Origin: an uncultured Bacteroidales bacterium
GTDB lineage: Bacteria > Bacteroidota > Bacteroidia > Bacteroidales > Bacteroidaceae
NCBI GenBank assembly: GCA_902763885.1
Contig: CACWTU010000010.1
Span: forward strand, 62,001 to 126,000
Length of the DNA: 64,000 bases
Reading direction: 5' to 3'
Shown here: positions 26,996-35,066 of the stretch, piece after piece
How positions within the stretch are numbered: position 1 is the first letter of the stretch
Layout of the letters: the number at the start of each line of letters is the position of its first letter
Program-made: the position numbers and the translations under genes
The notes under the pieces: model-generated
Databases searched by the model: none
What the model was told of the DNA's origin: nothing
The model's input: the letters and a program-made list of their open reading frames with translations, nothing else

Positions 26996-28632
26996 TTCAT
27001 AGCAAAGTGTATACTGAAGAAGTACATATTGGTTTGTCTGCCAAGACCTCAAAGGTCGTAGGAACCATAGAATTTGAGGAAGACGACCTTATCTACGAAG
27101 GATTGGGCCACAAGTATTTCAACGGAAAACTGGACCTTTATCGCCAGAACTATTACATCGGCGAGTGGATGGTTGACCTTTGGGGACGCGATAAAGCCGG
27201 CACTCTGGTTGGCGAGAGCATTTTCGGCGGCTATGCCGAAGCCGAATGGGAGGGTGATTCGACCATCGCTCTTTTGAGATTCTGGAAGTTGACAAAGGTA
27301 GAAGAAAAAGTCAAACGTGGTCGTAATTATTACGTCATATATTCCGGCAAGCGTCATTGGGATATTGACGAGGAACTCTATCAGCGCGAGAAGGACTTCC
27401 TGCCGGTGTTGTTTTCGCTAGCTACCGATCCGGCTAACGATGTGGAATTTGAGTCAGACGGCGTTTATTACATCAATAATGGTTTCAACACGGTAGCAGT
27501 AGTAAAATCCGAGGATGAGAATTTGCATTACAAAGGTTGCCTGACAATACCGCCGACCGTTTCTTTTAGAAAGAAATCATACACCGTCACCGAAATCCGT
27601 GATGTTCAGAATTGCAACGAGTTGACCGAGGTCAAGTTGCCGGATACGATCACTCTAATAGCACAGAACGCATTCTTTGGAAGCCATAACATTCAGACAA
27701 TCAATCTTCCCGATAGTATCAAGACCATTGAAGAAGGAGCTTTTTGGGGATGTACCAAAATACAAAAACTCGATTTGCCTAAGAATTGTGGGGTTGCCAG
27801 ATACGCATTTGCTTTCTGCGAGGGCCTAAAGGAAATCAGTTTAAACGAACAGACCTCCTACCAAAGTGAGACCTTCAGGAAGTGCATTAGCCTTGAAAAG
27901 ATTGTACTTCCCCATACAGTCAGGGAACTGCGTCATGGAGTATTCAGAGGCTGCTCCAACCTGAAAAAGGTAGAATTGAACGAAGGCCTGAAGAGTATTG
28001 ATGGTGACTGTTTTGCCGGTTGTGCCATTGAAGAACTCCGGATTCCTAAAACCGTCAGGGTTATTGATGCGCCGCTTGAGTGTAATAGTCTGAAGAACAT
28101 CATAGTTGACCCGGATAATGATGCGTTATGCTCCGTCGATGGCGTCGTCTATAGCGAAGGAATGAAGCGCCTGGAGGTATGTCCCACCGGTAAAGAGGGA
28201 GAGGTTGTCATACCTGATGGTGTGGTTTATATTGAAAGCCATGCATTCCAGAGCTGTTCACGCATTACCAAGGTAGTCATCCCGGACAGTGTTTTGTTTA
28301 TTGGATGGGAAAGTTTTTATGGATGCAGGAACCTTCATACTGTTATAATTGGGAACGGCGTTGATAGAATTCAAAAGAATACTTTTGCGCGTTGTGAAAG
28401 CCTGTCAACGTTAGTAATTGGAAGCAGCGTGGAAAGCATTGAGGAAAAGGCATTTTACGGTTGTAAGTCATTGACCAGGGTTGACCTTCCAAATACTATC
28501 AAGCATTATAGCATGTCATTGTTTGAAAAATGCCCGAACCTTACGGAACTCACAATGCCGGAATGGATGGAAAGGCACCGCAAGGACATAATGGATTATG
28601 CCAGCGGGAAGAAATCAACAGGTTGGTTTTAA
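26971..28632 (+). CDS. LRR_5 repeat protein with unique N-terminal domain
   Basis: 553 residues starting at GTG 26971, which overlaps the end of the preceding frame by 25 bases. No in-frame ATG occurs until about residue 66, so the GTG start is the best choice but uncertain. Residues 1 to about 150 form a beta-rich domain of unknown family ('TIEFEEDDLIYEGLGHKYF', 'GEWMVDLWGRDKAGTLVG'), possibly lipocalin-like. From about 165 to the end there are roughly 15 LRR_5 repeats ('LTEVKLPDTITLIAQNAF', 'ITKVVIPDSVLFIGWESF'). No signal peptide or membrane segment. It ends 'SGKKSTGWF'. It belongs to the unit starting at 23910. Confidence 0.75.
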   Translation: MEDRKEFLIHSKVYTEEVHIGLSAKTSKVVGTIEFEEDDLIYEGLGHKYFNGKLDLYRQNYYIGEWMVDLWGRDKAGTLVGESIFGGYAEAEWEGDSTIALLRFWKLTKVEEKVKRGRNYYVIYSGKRHWDIDEELYQREKDFLPVLFSLATDPANDVEFESDGVYYINNGFNTVAVVKSEDENLHYKGCLTIPPTVSFRKKSYTVTEIRDVQNCNELTEVKLPDTITLIAQNAFFGSHNIQTINLPDSIKTIEEGAFWGCTKIQKLDLPKNCGVARYAFAFCEGLKEISLNEQTSYQSETFRKCISLEKIVLPHTVRELRHGVFRGCSNLKKVELNEGLKSIDGDCFAGCAIEELRIPKTVRVIDAPLECNSLKNIIVDPDNDALCSVDGVVYSEGMKRLEVCPTGKEGEVVIPDGVVYIESHAFQSCSRITKVVIPDSVLFIGWESFYGCRNLHTVIIGNGVDRIQKNTFARCESLSTLVIGSSVESIEEKAFYGCKSLTRVDLPNTIKHYSMSLFEKCPNLTELTMPEWMERHRKDIMDYASGKKSTGWF

Positions 28633-28641
28633 TTATAAGAT

Positions 28642-29613
28642 ATGGGAAAAAGTAAAGATGAATACATCGAAGTAAGTACATCTGTCAAAAATCCACAGTA
28701 CCCCACTAGGGTCCGAATTATTGATTTTGATGGAAGATTTGAGCATGCCGAGGCATATACGCCCCCCACTTATACCTTCTCCGTCCAAGTTGAAATCAAA
28801 TACAATAAAATTGTTGACGGAAAGGAAGAAACCTTAATCACCTGCTCTTTCTGGACCAATGACGATACTGCCCCATTCTCTTTCGAGGACGATGATCTTG
28901 ATGATGACTCTGTTGACGACTGGTTTTGGGATGGTTTAGCGGAAGATCTCAGTTTTCACGATCTTGAGGGCCTGGAGAAGTTGGATTTCTATGCGCTTGG
29001 CGTTCCTGCCAATAAAGAGGAAGAAGATGACTGTGGACAATACATAGACGATTGTATTTTTGACGCCTTGGATAAGTGTATCCCTGATCATTATGAATCC
29101 ATAAAATATCAGTGCACCGATCTTTATTTGGAGAGTGTGGATCACGACACTCTTGAGGAGAAGACTTGGGAAATAACCCGCGGTGCATGCAGGTCGGAAT
29201 GGAGCATTGAAGATTTCGACTATGATAATGACTATGATGATATCCAGGTGTCTTTTGTCGTTCAATGCAGTTTCTACGTCAATGAAGAACTGCTGTACAG
29301 TTTTGAATGCGAGACCGGATTCAACCATTTGATGAAGACCCCGCGCCATAATCTGTACAATGCTATTGTTGGGAAGATCAACAAGGCTGACTTCCAGGAA
29401 CTTGTCTCATCGGAAGATATGAGCGATTTATGCAACAGTTCTGAGAGTTATAATGAACTGATGGAGGATTACGATTCTTTTGAAGATGCTATAACCGACT
29501 ACATAGAGAGAGAATATGGTGATGATGATGACGAGTTTGAACTCCATGAGATCACGCTTGGCGACCTGGCCAAGAAGTGGGAAAAGGAGAGAGAAGCCAG
29601 AAAGGAGGAATAG
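28642..29613 (+). CDS. Highly acidic hypothetical protein
   Basis: 323 residues, unusually rich in Asp and Glu (e.g. 'SFEDDDLDDDSVDDWFW', 'FDYDNDYDDIQ'), with no signal or membrane segments. Two related halves appear: 'TFSVQVEIKYNKIVDGKEE' and 'VSFVVQCSFYVNEELLYSF' each precede an acidic stretch, suggesting duplicated beta-sheet domains. The C-terminal 'LGDLAKKWEKEREARKEE' is a basic-acidic helix. Strong negative charge could mean DNA mimicry, but this is inference. Starts 9 bases after the LRR gene; last gene before island promoter 3. Confidence 0.68.
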   Translation: MGKSKDEYIEVSTSVKNPQYPTRVRIIDFDGRFEHAEAYTPPTYTFSVQVEIKYNKIVDGKEETLITCSFWTNDDTAPFSFEDDDLDDDSVDDWFWDGLAEDLSFHDLEGLEKLDFYALGVPANKEEEDDCGQYIDDCIFDALDKCIPDHYESIKYQCTDLYLESVDHDTLEEKTWEITRGACRSEWSIEDFDYDNDYDDIQVSFVVQCSFYVNEELLYSFECETGFNHLMKTPRHNLYNAIVGKINKADFQELVSSEDMSDLCNSSESYNELMEDYDSFEDAITDYIEREYGDDDDEFELHEITLGDLAKKWEKEREARKEE

Positions 29614-29635
29614 AATAAATTTTTCTTTGTAAACA

Positions 29636-29666
29636 GGTAACGATAAGCTTAAACGTCAGTATTATT
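29636..29666 (+). promoter_or_regulatory. Shared island promoter, site 3: GGTAACGATA-N13-GTATTATT
   Basis: GGTAACGATA at 29636-29645 and GTATTATT at 29659-29666 with the same 13-base gap as sites 1 and 2. The bases immediately upstream (AAACA) are shared with site 1. The ATG of the next gene is at 29693. Confidence 0.8.
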
Positions 29667-29692
29667 GTTAGAGAACAAAGAATAAAAGCAAT

Positions 29693-30316
29693 ATGAAGAC
29701 GACCGAAGATATAGAACTCACAACCGCAGGCAAACTCCTGGATGAGTTGAAGGGGTTTGAGAAAAAGTATTGGCACTACAACGTAGTAGCCTGGGTAGAT
29801 GATGACCATACCGTGGGCGTTGTGGGCATCTGGCAAGATGAGGACGATGACCTGCGGATAGAAGTTGAAGAGGTTGAGGAGCTGGAAGGCATCTGGACTG
29901 TGGACGATGTGATTCAATCGCTGGAACGCTACGACAAAGACACAAAGGTGTATCTTGCAGGTCACGGCTATTACTTCGCTATTGACAGCGAGGGAAGCGT
30001 CTTCACGGACAGCGATGATGATGAAGTGGTGGGCTGCTATGCCTCCATATTCGGGGAATACCATATCAGTTCATGGCTGACCCCCCAAGATCTACGCGAT
30101 ATTGCCGAGGAGCGGAGGAAGAGGAAACGTGAGGCTCGACATGAGACGATTGCTCTGGTCATAATCACAATCGCGGTCTTCGGCTGGCTTGTTTATAACA
30201 TCTACGCCCTGTTCGCCGGGATTGGAGGCCCCACATGGGAGAAGATTCTATGGATTGTGGTCTGCTGCATTGTACTCTTTGTAAACGGCGCCACTCTTTA
30301 TCATAACAAGGAATGA
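29693..30316 (+). CDS. Acidic protein with two C-terminal membrane helices
   Basis: 207 residues. The soluble N-terminal 140 residues are acidic; 'WTVDDVIQSLERYDKDTKVYLAG' recalls small domains that sit next to regulated-lipid or phage-shock genes. A charged linker ('EERRKRKREARHE') precedes two hydrophobic helices, about residues 152-173 and 184-202, so the protein is likely anchored in the inner membrane with its acidic head in the cytoplasm. It is the only membrane protein in the LRR island and could be an effector. Its stop overlaps the next start (ATGA). Confidence 0.72.
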   Translation: MKTTEDIELTTAGKLLDELKGFEKKYWHYNVVAWVDDDHTVGVVGIWQDEDDDLRIEVEEVEELEGIWTVDDVIQSLERYDKDTKVYLAGHGYYFAIDSEGSVFTDSDDDEVVGCYASIFGEYHISSWLTPQDLRDIAEERRKRKREARHETIALVIITIAVFGWLVYNIYALFAGIGGPTWEKILWIVVCCIVLFVNGATLYHNKE

Positions 30317-30927
30317 CTATGACACAGGCTGAATTCACAAAAAAGGGTAAAATCGTCAACCTGGAGGACTACTACACGGACAATGGCGCCTTTGACGATG
30401 ACGGCTGGGTCCGTTTTATCAAAGCGCTTGGTAATCTGATGACAGTCGAAGAATACAACAACTTCGTGGAGGTAGCGGATATTGAATGGCCCAATGGAAC
30501 GATTGCCCATTATTTGATAACCCGTGACGGAGTTATGCATATATCCGGAGGGTTATGGGACGGGATAATCAAGTTTGAAACGACCTACCCCTTCCATGAG
30601 CTTGTCATTGAAGAAGGAATTACAGTAATCGGCAACTTTAATTTCTCAGAGTGGAATCAATTGGAAGAGGTAACTATCCCCCATTCTGTTGAGGAAATTG
30701 GTCGCGCCGCTTTCTGGAAATGCCAGAACCTAAAGCGTGTAAACCTTGCAGAGGGGCTCAAGGTAATCGGCCCCGATGCCTTTGGGGGTTGTAAGGCGCT
30801 GGAAACCATAAATTTCCCCAAATCCCTGCATGAGGTCTGGGAATACGCCTTTGACGGCTGCGACAGACTTCCGGACGACATCCTCCCCGATGAGTTGGAT
30901 CCCTCCGGATGTGTTTTTGGTGATTGA
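30313..30927 (+). CDS. Short LRR_5 protein
   Basis: 204 residues, translationally coupled to the membrane protein by a 4-base overlap (a second in-frame ATG lies 6 bases later). The N-terminal 80 residues are unlike the repeats ('DNGAFDDDGWVRFIKALGN'). Four to five LRR_5 units follow ('LEEVTIPHSVEEIGRAAF', 'LKRVNLAEGLKVIGPDAF', 'LETINFPKSLHEVWEYAF'). No signal peptide. It probably works with the coupled membrane protein. Confidence 0.75.
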   Translation: MTMTQAEFTKKGKIVNLEDYYTDNGAFDDDGWVRFIKALGNLMTVEEYNNFVEVADIEWPNGTIAHYLITRDGVMHISGGLWDGIIKFETTYPFHELVIEEGITVIGNFNFSEWNQLEEVTIPHSVEEIGRAAFWKCQNLKRVNLAEGLKVIGPDAFGGCKALETINFPKSLHEVWEYAFDGCDRLPDDILPDELDPSGCVFGD

Positions 30928-30948
30928 TTAAAATAGATACATAATATT

Positions 30949-31971
30949 ATGAGTGTAGAAGGTGATTCGTTCCGCGTCACGGTGAAAGGTTCCCGTGAAA
31001 GTGTCATCAAGATGATGAACGCGGCACTGAAGAGTTTCAATTCAGACAAAGTCATTGTGGAAAGCGATGACATTGATACAATGAACTCAAAACTTGAAAT
31101 GTTTACAGGCCAGAAAGGCAAGGACATAGGCATACCGGACCTTTTGGGGCCGGTAAATGATGAGGATTTTTACAGATTTCTTGAACTGGTACGGATAGAA
31201 GATGACGCCCCTGGCCTGATAGCCAAATTCTCATATTACCTTGATGAGAGCGCATCATATCACGATAATGATGAAGCCTTTGTTAATTCGTTCAAATGGG
31301 ACACTGTAGCCATTCAATATAACTGCCAAGTGTTTCTGGATGACGACTGGTACAGCAATGGCCGATTCATCAGATTTGGCTCGGCAACAATCTATGACGC
31401 TTTAGATGGAAAAATCAGGAAACTTCATCTCGAGTCGGGGTCAAAATATGATACCAAAGAGTATCCCTTCTTTTTAAAGACGCTGGCCCATCTGTATCCG
31501 GACCACTATGGCATGGATTGGAACCACTACCATAACGATCATCCCGATGTTGAAATCACCGATGATGAATGCCTTGCATGGTTTAATAAGCAAAAGCAGC
31601 CGTGGCAGCAGGATGAGGATTCAGAAACTGAAGAGATTGAAGAAACGAGCCTCTACCCTATTGATGAAAACGGCCATGCCGTTATCCCTGAGGGCACAAC
31701 CCGTATTGAAGACTACGCTTTCCTGCAATGTAATAAGTTGGTCAGCGTGTCGATACCCGATACAGTCGTGGAAATTGGAGAGGGCGCCTTTGGCAGCTGC
31801 GAGAACCTTACAAGCATCACGCTTCCCCCATCGCTCAAACTAATAGATGAGTTGGCTTTCTGCGGCTGCAAAAAACTGACAGAAATTGAAATCCTTTTAG
31901 GCGTCAAAATAGCCGACAATGCCTTCAAGGACTGCCCGTGCGAGGAGGAGGTAATGAAAAAAACAAAATAG
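30949..31971 (+). CDS. Domain-A + LRR_5 protein
   Basis: 340 residues. Residues 1-60 form a ferredoxin-like motif here called domain A: 'FRVTVKGSRESVIKMMNAAL' followed by 'VIVESDDIDTMNSKLE'. A middle region (60-225) contains 'FSYYLDESASYHDND' and 'YPDHYGMDWNHYHND'. Three LRR_5 repeats form the C terminus ('LVSVSIPDTVVEIGEGAF'). The following gene carries the same domain A and middle region but after its LRR block, so the order is reversed. No signal peptide. Function unknown. Confidence 0.73.
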   Translation: MSVEGDSFRVTVKGSRESVIKMMNAALKSFNSDKVIVESDDIDTMNSKLEMFTGQKGKDIGIPDLLGPVNDEDFYRFLELVRIEDDAPGLIAKFSYYLDESASYHDNDEAFVNSFKWDTVAIQYNCQVFLDDDWYSNGRFIRFGSATIYDALDGKIRKLHLESGSKYDTKEYPFFLKTLAHLYPDHYGMDWNHYHNDHPDVEITDDECLAWFNKQKQPWQQDEDSETEEIEETSLYPIDENGHAVIPEGTTRIEDYAFLQCNKLVSVSIPDTVVEIGEGAFGSCENLTSITLPPSLKLIDELAFCGCKKLTEIEILLGVKIADNAFKDCPCEEEVMKKTK

Positions 31972-31975
31972 AACT

Positions 31976-33037
31976 ATGGCAGTACAATTATTCCAAGAAC
32001 TGATTGACAAGAACGGGCACCTGGAGATTCCCGCAGGGACTAGGAAGATCCTTCCCAACGTGCTAATGAATAGTGAGGACCTCACCAGTGTGGTTATCCC
32101 CAAGGGTGTGACTATAGTTGGTGCCTGCTCGTTCCTGGGCTGCAAAAACCTCAGGCACGTGGAACTCCCGGAGGGGCTGAGGACCATTGACATGGGCGCA
32201 TTTATGGGCTGTACAAGTCTGGAGAGCATTGTTATCCCGGAGAGCGTCCGAATAATAGCCCACAAAGCATTCGATGGTTGCACGAGCCTAACTCGTATCG
32301 TGATACCCAAGAGCATAAGTGTCATCGGTGAAGGGGCATTCCAAGGATGCTCCTGTCTAACCCAAGACGACCTCTCCCTCATCGCCTCCAAGGAATCGCC
32401 ATATGATGTTTTGACAATCTCCACCACCGCCTGCATTGTCGGCCCCAGAGAGACCATCATCAAGGTTCTCAACCAGGCGTTCCACTTGTTCGGCCGCGAA
32501 AAGATTGTTGTCGGTCCCGATGCCGACCTTGAGGAGATGAACCGGAAGATTCACAAAGCTCATTACCGTCTGGATGGTGATCCCGAACTGGACAAACAGC
32601 CTGCGGATTACGGTGCCGAATTCACGCTCCTGGACTTTCTGGACGTCCCCAGCAAAATAAACAGTCTCTGCGAATGGTCCGTCCTGTCATATATCGACGA
32701 GGAGCATCCGGATGGAACTGAAGACTACAGCGTATACTTGAATGATGTGACGAAAGAAGCCGATGAGTATATAGTTAAAGTCAAATCCTCCGTGAATGAA
32801 TGCCAGGATACCTACTGTGACGAGGAATGGTGGGACTGGTGCGAGCGTATGGTCCGCCTATACGGCTGCAAGATTATCCTGCACCGTGACTCCAGCGTTT
32901 ATTTGTCCGATATACACTTTGAGGAAACAAGGCTCTTCCAGATGGACGGAGACTCCGTGAAACAGTCCATGCTTGACACGTTCCCGTACGCTGACCCTAC
33001 TCCCACCCCGACGGACGACGATGACGTTCCATTCTGA
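31976..33037 (+). CDS. LRR_5 + domain-A protein with SSB-like tail
   Basis: 353 residues, starting 4 bases after the previous stop. LRR_5 repeats occupy about 1-130 ('LTSVVIPKGVTIVGACSF', 'LESIVIPESVRIIAHKAF'), then domain A ('GPRETIIKVLNQAFHLFG', 'IVVGPDADLEEMNRKI'), then the same middle region as its neighbour ('CEWSVLSYIDEEHPDG', 'VSEC'-like acidic beta strands). The C terminus is a Pro/Thr linker ending DDDDVPF, like the acidic tip of SSB and like the protein at 23910-24743. It is the last gene of the third island unit. Confidence 0.75.
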   Translation: MAVQLFQELIDKNGHLEIPAGTRKILPNVLMNSEDLTSVVIPKGVTIVGACSFLGCKNLRHVELPEGLRTIDMGAFMGCTSLESIVIPESVRIIAHKAFDGCTSLTRIVIPKSISVIGEGAFQGCSCLTQDDLSLIASKESPYDVLTISTTACIVGPRETIIKVLNQAFHLFGREKIVVGPDADLEEMNRKIHKAHYRLDGDPELDKQPADYGAEFTLLDFLDVPSKINSLCEWSVLSYIDEEHPDGTEDYSVYLNDVTKEADEYIVKVKSSVNECQDTYCDEEWWDWCERMVRLYGCKIILHRDSSVYLSDIHFEETRLFQMDGDSVKQSMLDTFPYADPTPTPTDDDDVPF

Positions 33038-33066
33038 CGCAAAGGGGTCGTTTCCCTTTGCGCCGA
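33038..33066. repeat. Partial palindromic repeat (TGACGCAAAGGGGTCGTTT)
   Basis: Directly at the end of the 31976 gene, the 19-base arm TGACGCAAAGGGGTCGTTT is identical to that at 18124-18142, followed by CCCTTTGCGCC, a shorter returning arm. It lies between convergent genes and may terminate both. Confidence 0.6.
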
Positions 33067-33067
33067 T

Positions 33068-33796
33068 TTATCCTATGATCATTGTTTTATCACGGAAATT
33101 GATAGCCACAGCATTCACCTGAGACAACAAATCGAAGCCGATAACCGCCTGCCCCATCAGGCTGATAAGACGGGAAAGCGCTGACAGTGATGAGGGCAGC
33201 ATGCCGCACTTTATAGGAACGTTCATCTCACCAACACCTAAATTCATATCGTAAAGGGTTGTTCTGAAACGGCCTACCCCGGGGTAAAAGTCTTCACACT
33301 CTCCCGCACTTTCAAGCCCCTCAACAAGCTTGGCCGAAACCACATAGTTGGCTGACGCAGCACCTGTGTCCAGGATACATCTTACTGGCTGTCCGTTCAG
33401 ATTAGCCTCAAAGGTAACGGCCGATTTTAACGGCATCACGTGCATATTCACCATTTGGCCCGGTATATGGAATGCCTCACGCGAAAGCTTAATGAAACCA
33501 TCCTTGTAGCTTACAAGCACGTTGAACTTTGAGAGCACATCAAGACCAATCAGTCCGTCAACATCAAGACCCGACAGATCCTGCACAGTATCAATGATAT
33601 TCAGTTTTGATGACTCAAAAGACTCTCCACAAAGCAGAAAAGGCTCACTATTCACCGTCATTGATATAGGCGAGCCCGTATCAACCAGGAAACGTTTACC
33701 CAGAAAGTTTGTCAAGACAGGATGTTTGTCAACAATCTCCAGACGGTAATTGAAAACTCCGTTCTCATCAGGCAAATCAAGAAATAAAAATGGCAT
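33068..33796 (-). CDS. Retropepsin-like aspartic protease with two DTG motifs
   Basis: 242 residues, no signal peptide. Two lobes are visible: 'KRFLVDTGSPIS' with D39 and 'RCILDTGAASANY' with Asp near 146. Each is followed by a hydrophobic-hydrophobic-Gly motif ('DGLIGLDVL', 'QAVIGFDLL'), the signature of clan AA aspartic proteases. Retroviral-type enzymes have one motif per chain and dimerise; here both are in one chain, as in pepsins but far shorter, so it may act as a monomer. Cytoplasmic location is predicted. It sits at the edge of the LRR island; processing of an island protein is a possible role. Confidence 0.8.
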   Translation of the reverse strand: MPFLFLDLPDENGVFNYRLEIVDKHPVLTNFLGKRFLVDTGSPISMTVNSEPFLLCGESFESSKLNIIDTVQDLSGLDVDGLIGLDVLSKFNVLVSYKDGFIKLSREAFHIPGQMVNMHVMPLKSAVTFEANLNGQPVRCILDTGAASANYVVSAKLVEGLESAGECEDFYPGVGRFRTTLYDMNLGVGEMNVPIKCGMLPSSLSALSRLISLMGQAVIGFDLLSQVNAVAINFRDKTMIIG

Positions 33797-33827
33797 AATG
33801 GTAGTATTTTATGGTTATTACTATAAT

Positions 33828-33950
33828 TCAGTCCTTTCTCTTAAAAACCATTCCGCAGTCAAACACCGGATAGATGTCAAAAACATCATCTCCGGTGTAA
33901 CCGCGAAACAACCCCAACAACAAAAACATTATGAAAGACACTTTTTTCAT
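33828..33950 (-). CDS. Possible 40-residue secreted or membrane peptide
   Basis: A short frame begins 'MKKVSFIMFLLLGLF', a plausible signal or membrane helix, and ends 'DCGMVFKRKD'. It lies just upstream of, and on the same strand as, the aspartic protease. It is too short to judge by composition. The rest of the 33797-34065 gap holds only a -7 box for the next plus-strand gene. Confidence 0.35.
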   Translation of the reverse strand: MKKVSFIMFLLLGLFRGYTGDDVFDIYPVFDCGMVFKRKD

Positions 33951-34021
33951 CGGCATTAAAATCCTTACACCAATATATACTCCGATCCCTCCAAAAACTT
34001 TCAAATTATTTCAAGAACAAT

Positions 34022-34029
34022 TATATTTG
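34022..34029 (+). promoter_or_regulatory. Bacteroidetes -7 box (TATATTTG)
   Basis: TATATTTG 36 bases upstream of the ATG at 34066. A -33 TTG is not evident. Confidence 0.45.
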
Positions 34030-34065
34030 TGAAATAACTAACCGCAAACAACAACCCCCAAAAAT

Positions 34066-34497
34066 ATGGCAAAGATATATGTAGCCTCCAGCTGGAAAAA
34101 CCCCTACCAGCCCGATGTAGTAAAGAAGCTCCGCGAGCAAGGACACCAAGTATTTGATTTCCGCAACCCGCCCGATGGCAATGGCGGATTCTTTTGGAAA
34201 GACGTTGACCCCAACTGGGAGCAATGGACCACCCAGGACTACATAAGCCACCTGGACCACGAATGGGCCCGATACGGATTCCAGCGCGATTTTGACGCCA
34301 TGCGCTGGGCCGATGTCTGCATCCTGGTACTCCCCTGCGGCCGATCCGCCCACACCGAGGCCGGCTGGATGGCCGGTGCCGGCAAGAAGGTGATTGCCTA
34401 CATCCCGGAGAAGCAGGAGCCGGAGCTGATGTATAAGATGTTTGATTGCATCACTGACTCCATGGAAGGAGTCTTTAAGGCCATAGGCCATAAATAA
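34066..34497 (+). CDS. Nucleoside 2-deoxyribosyltransferase-like protein
   Basis: 143 residues. 'KIYVASSWKNPYQPDVVKKL' at the N terminus, 'WADVCILVLPCGRSAHTEAGW' near residue 87 (with the Glu that is the nucleophile in this family) and 'GAGKKVIAYIPE' match the nucleoside 2-deoxyribosyltransferase/DUF4406 fold. This fold is related to TIR and SIR2-type nucleotide-cleaving domains and is common in phages and defence loci. A role in nucleotide salvage or NAD/nucleotide hydrolysis cannot be distinguished. It is followed 5 bases later by a Vsr gene. Confidence 0.82.
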   Translation: MAKIYVASSWKNPYQPDVVKKLREQGHQVFDFRNPPDGNGGFFWKDVDPNWEQWTTQDYISHLDHEWARYGFQRDFDAMRWADVCILVLPCGRSAHTEAGWMAGAGKKVIAYIPEKQEPELMYKMFDCITDSMEGVFKAIGHK

Positions 34498-34502
34498 CTA
34501 AC

Positions 34503-34988
34503 ATGGCAGATCGAATTACTCCAGAACAACGGCATCTTAATATGGCGGCCATCCATTGCCGCAATACTAAGCCGGAAATGATTGTGCGCCGCTTCCTATG
34601 GAGTAATGGCTACCGATACCGCTTGTATCATCAAAGATTACCAGGTAAGCCTGATATAGTGCTACGAAGCTACCGCACCTGTATCTTCATAAACGGTTGC
34701 TTTTGGCACGGCCACAATGTGGCATTTCAGGCTCACAGCATGCCCGAAAGCAGTGTCTGCTGTAAGATACCCAAGACTAACACGGAGTTTTGGACAGCCA
34801 AGATGAAGCGCAATCAGGAACGTGATGAAGAGGTTATACTGAAGCTGAAGCAGATGGGCTGGAACACAATTGTAATGTGGGAATGCCAACTTAAATCTTC
34901 CAATAGAGAGCAAACGCTACGTTCACTAGATTACACTCTTTGTAAGCTTTACCTGTCTAATCATCAAATACTTTCAGCGAGCAGATAA
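34503..34988 (+). CDS. vsr: Very short patch repair (Vsr) endonuclease, copy 1
   Basis: 161 residues. 'TPEQRHLNMAAIHCRNTKPEM', 'RYRLYHQRLPGKPDIVL' (split around residue 45), 'CIFINGCFWHGHN', 'NTEFWTAKMKRNQERD' and 'VMWECQLK' are hallmark Vsr motifs; the PGKPDIV Asp and the W-H-x-H region form the active site. Vsr nicks T:G mismatches that arise by deamination of 5-methylcytosine. It lies just before the two C5 methylases, which fits. The 78-base gap to the methylase holds a promoter, so it may be a separate transcript. Confidence 0.92.
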   Translation: MADRITPEQRHLNMAAIHCRNTKPEMIVRRFLWSNGYRYRLYHQRLPGKPDIVLRSYRTCIFINGCFWHGHNVAFQAHSMPESSVCCKIPKTNTEFWTAKMKRNQERDEEVILKLKQMGWNTIVMWECQLKSSNREQTLRSLDYTLCKLYLSNHQILSASR

Positions 34989-35005
34989 AGCGCCCTATTC
35001 TTACC

Positions 35006-35036
35006 TTGTTTTTTGTGGTTAGAATTATTAAATTTG
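35006..35036 (+). promoter_or_regulatory. Bacteroidetes promoter for the LlaJI-type operon
   Basis: TTG at 35006-35008, 20-base spacer, TAAATTTG at 35029-35036, 30 bases before the ATG of the first methylase. Confidence 0.7.
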
Positions 35037-35066
35037 CTGCTTTAACACAATTATGCTTAATATTTA

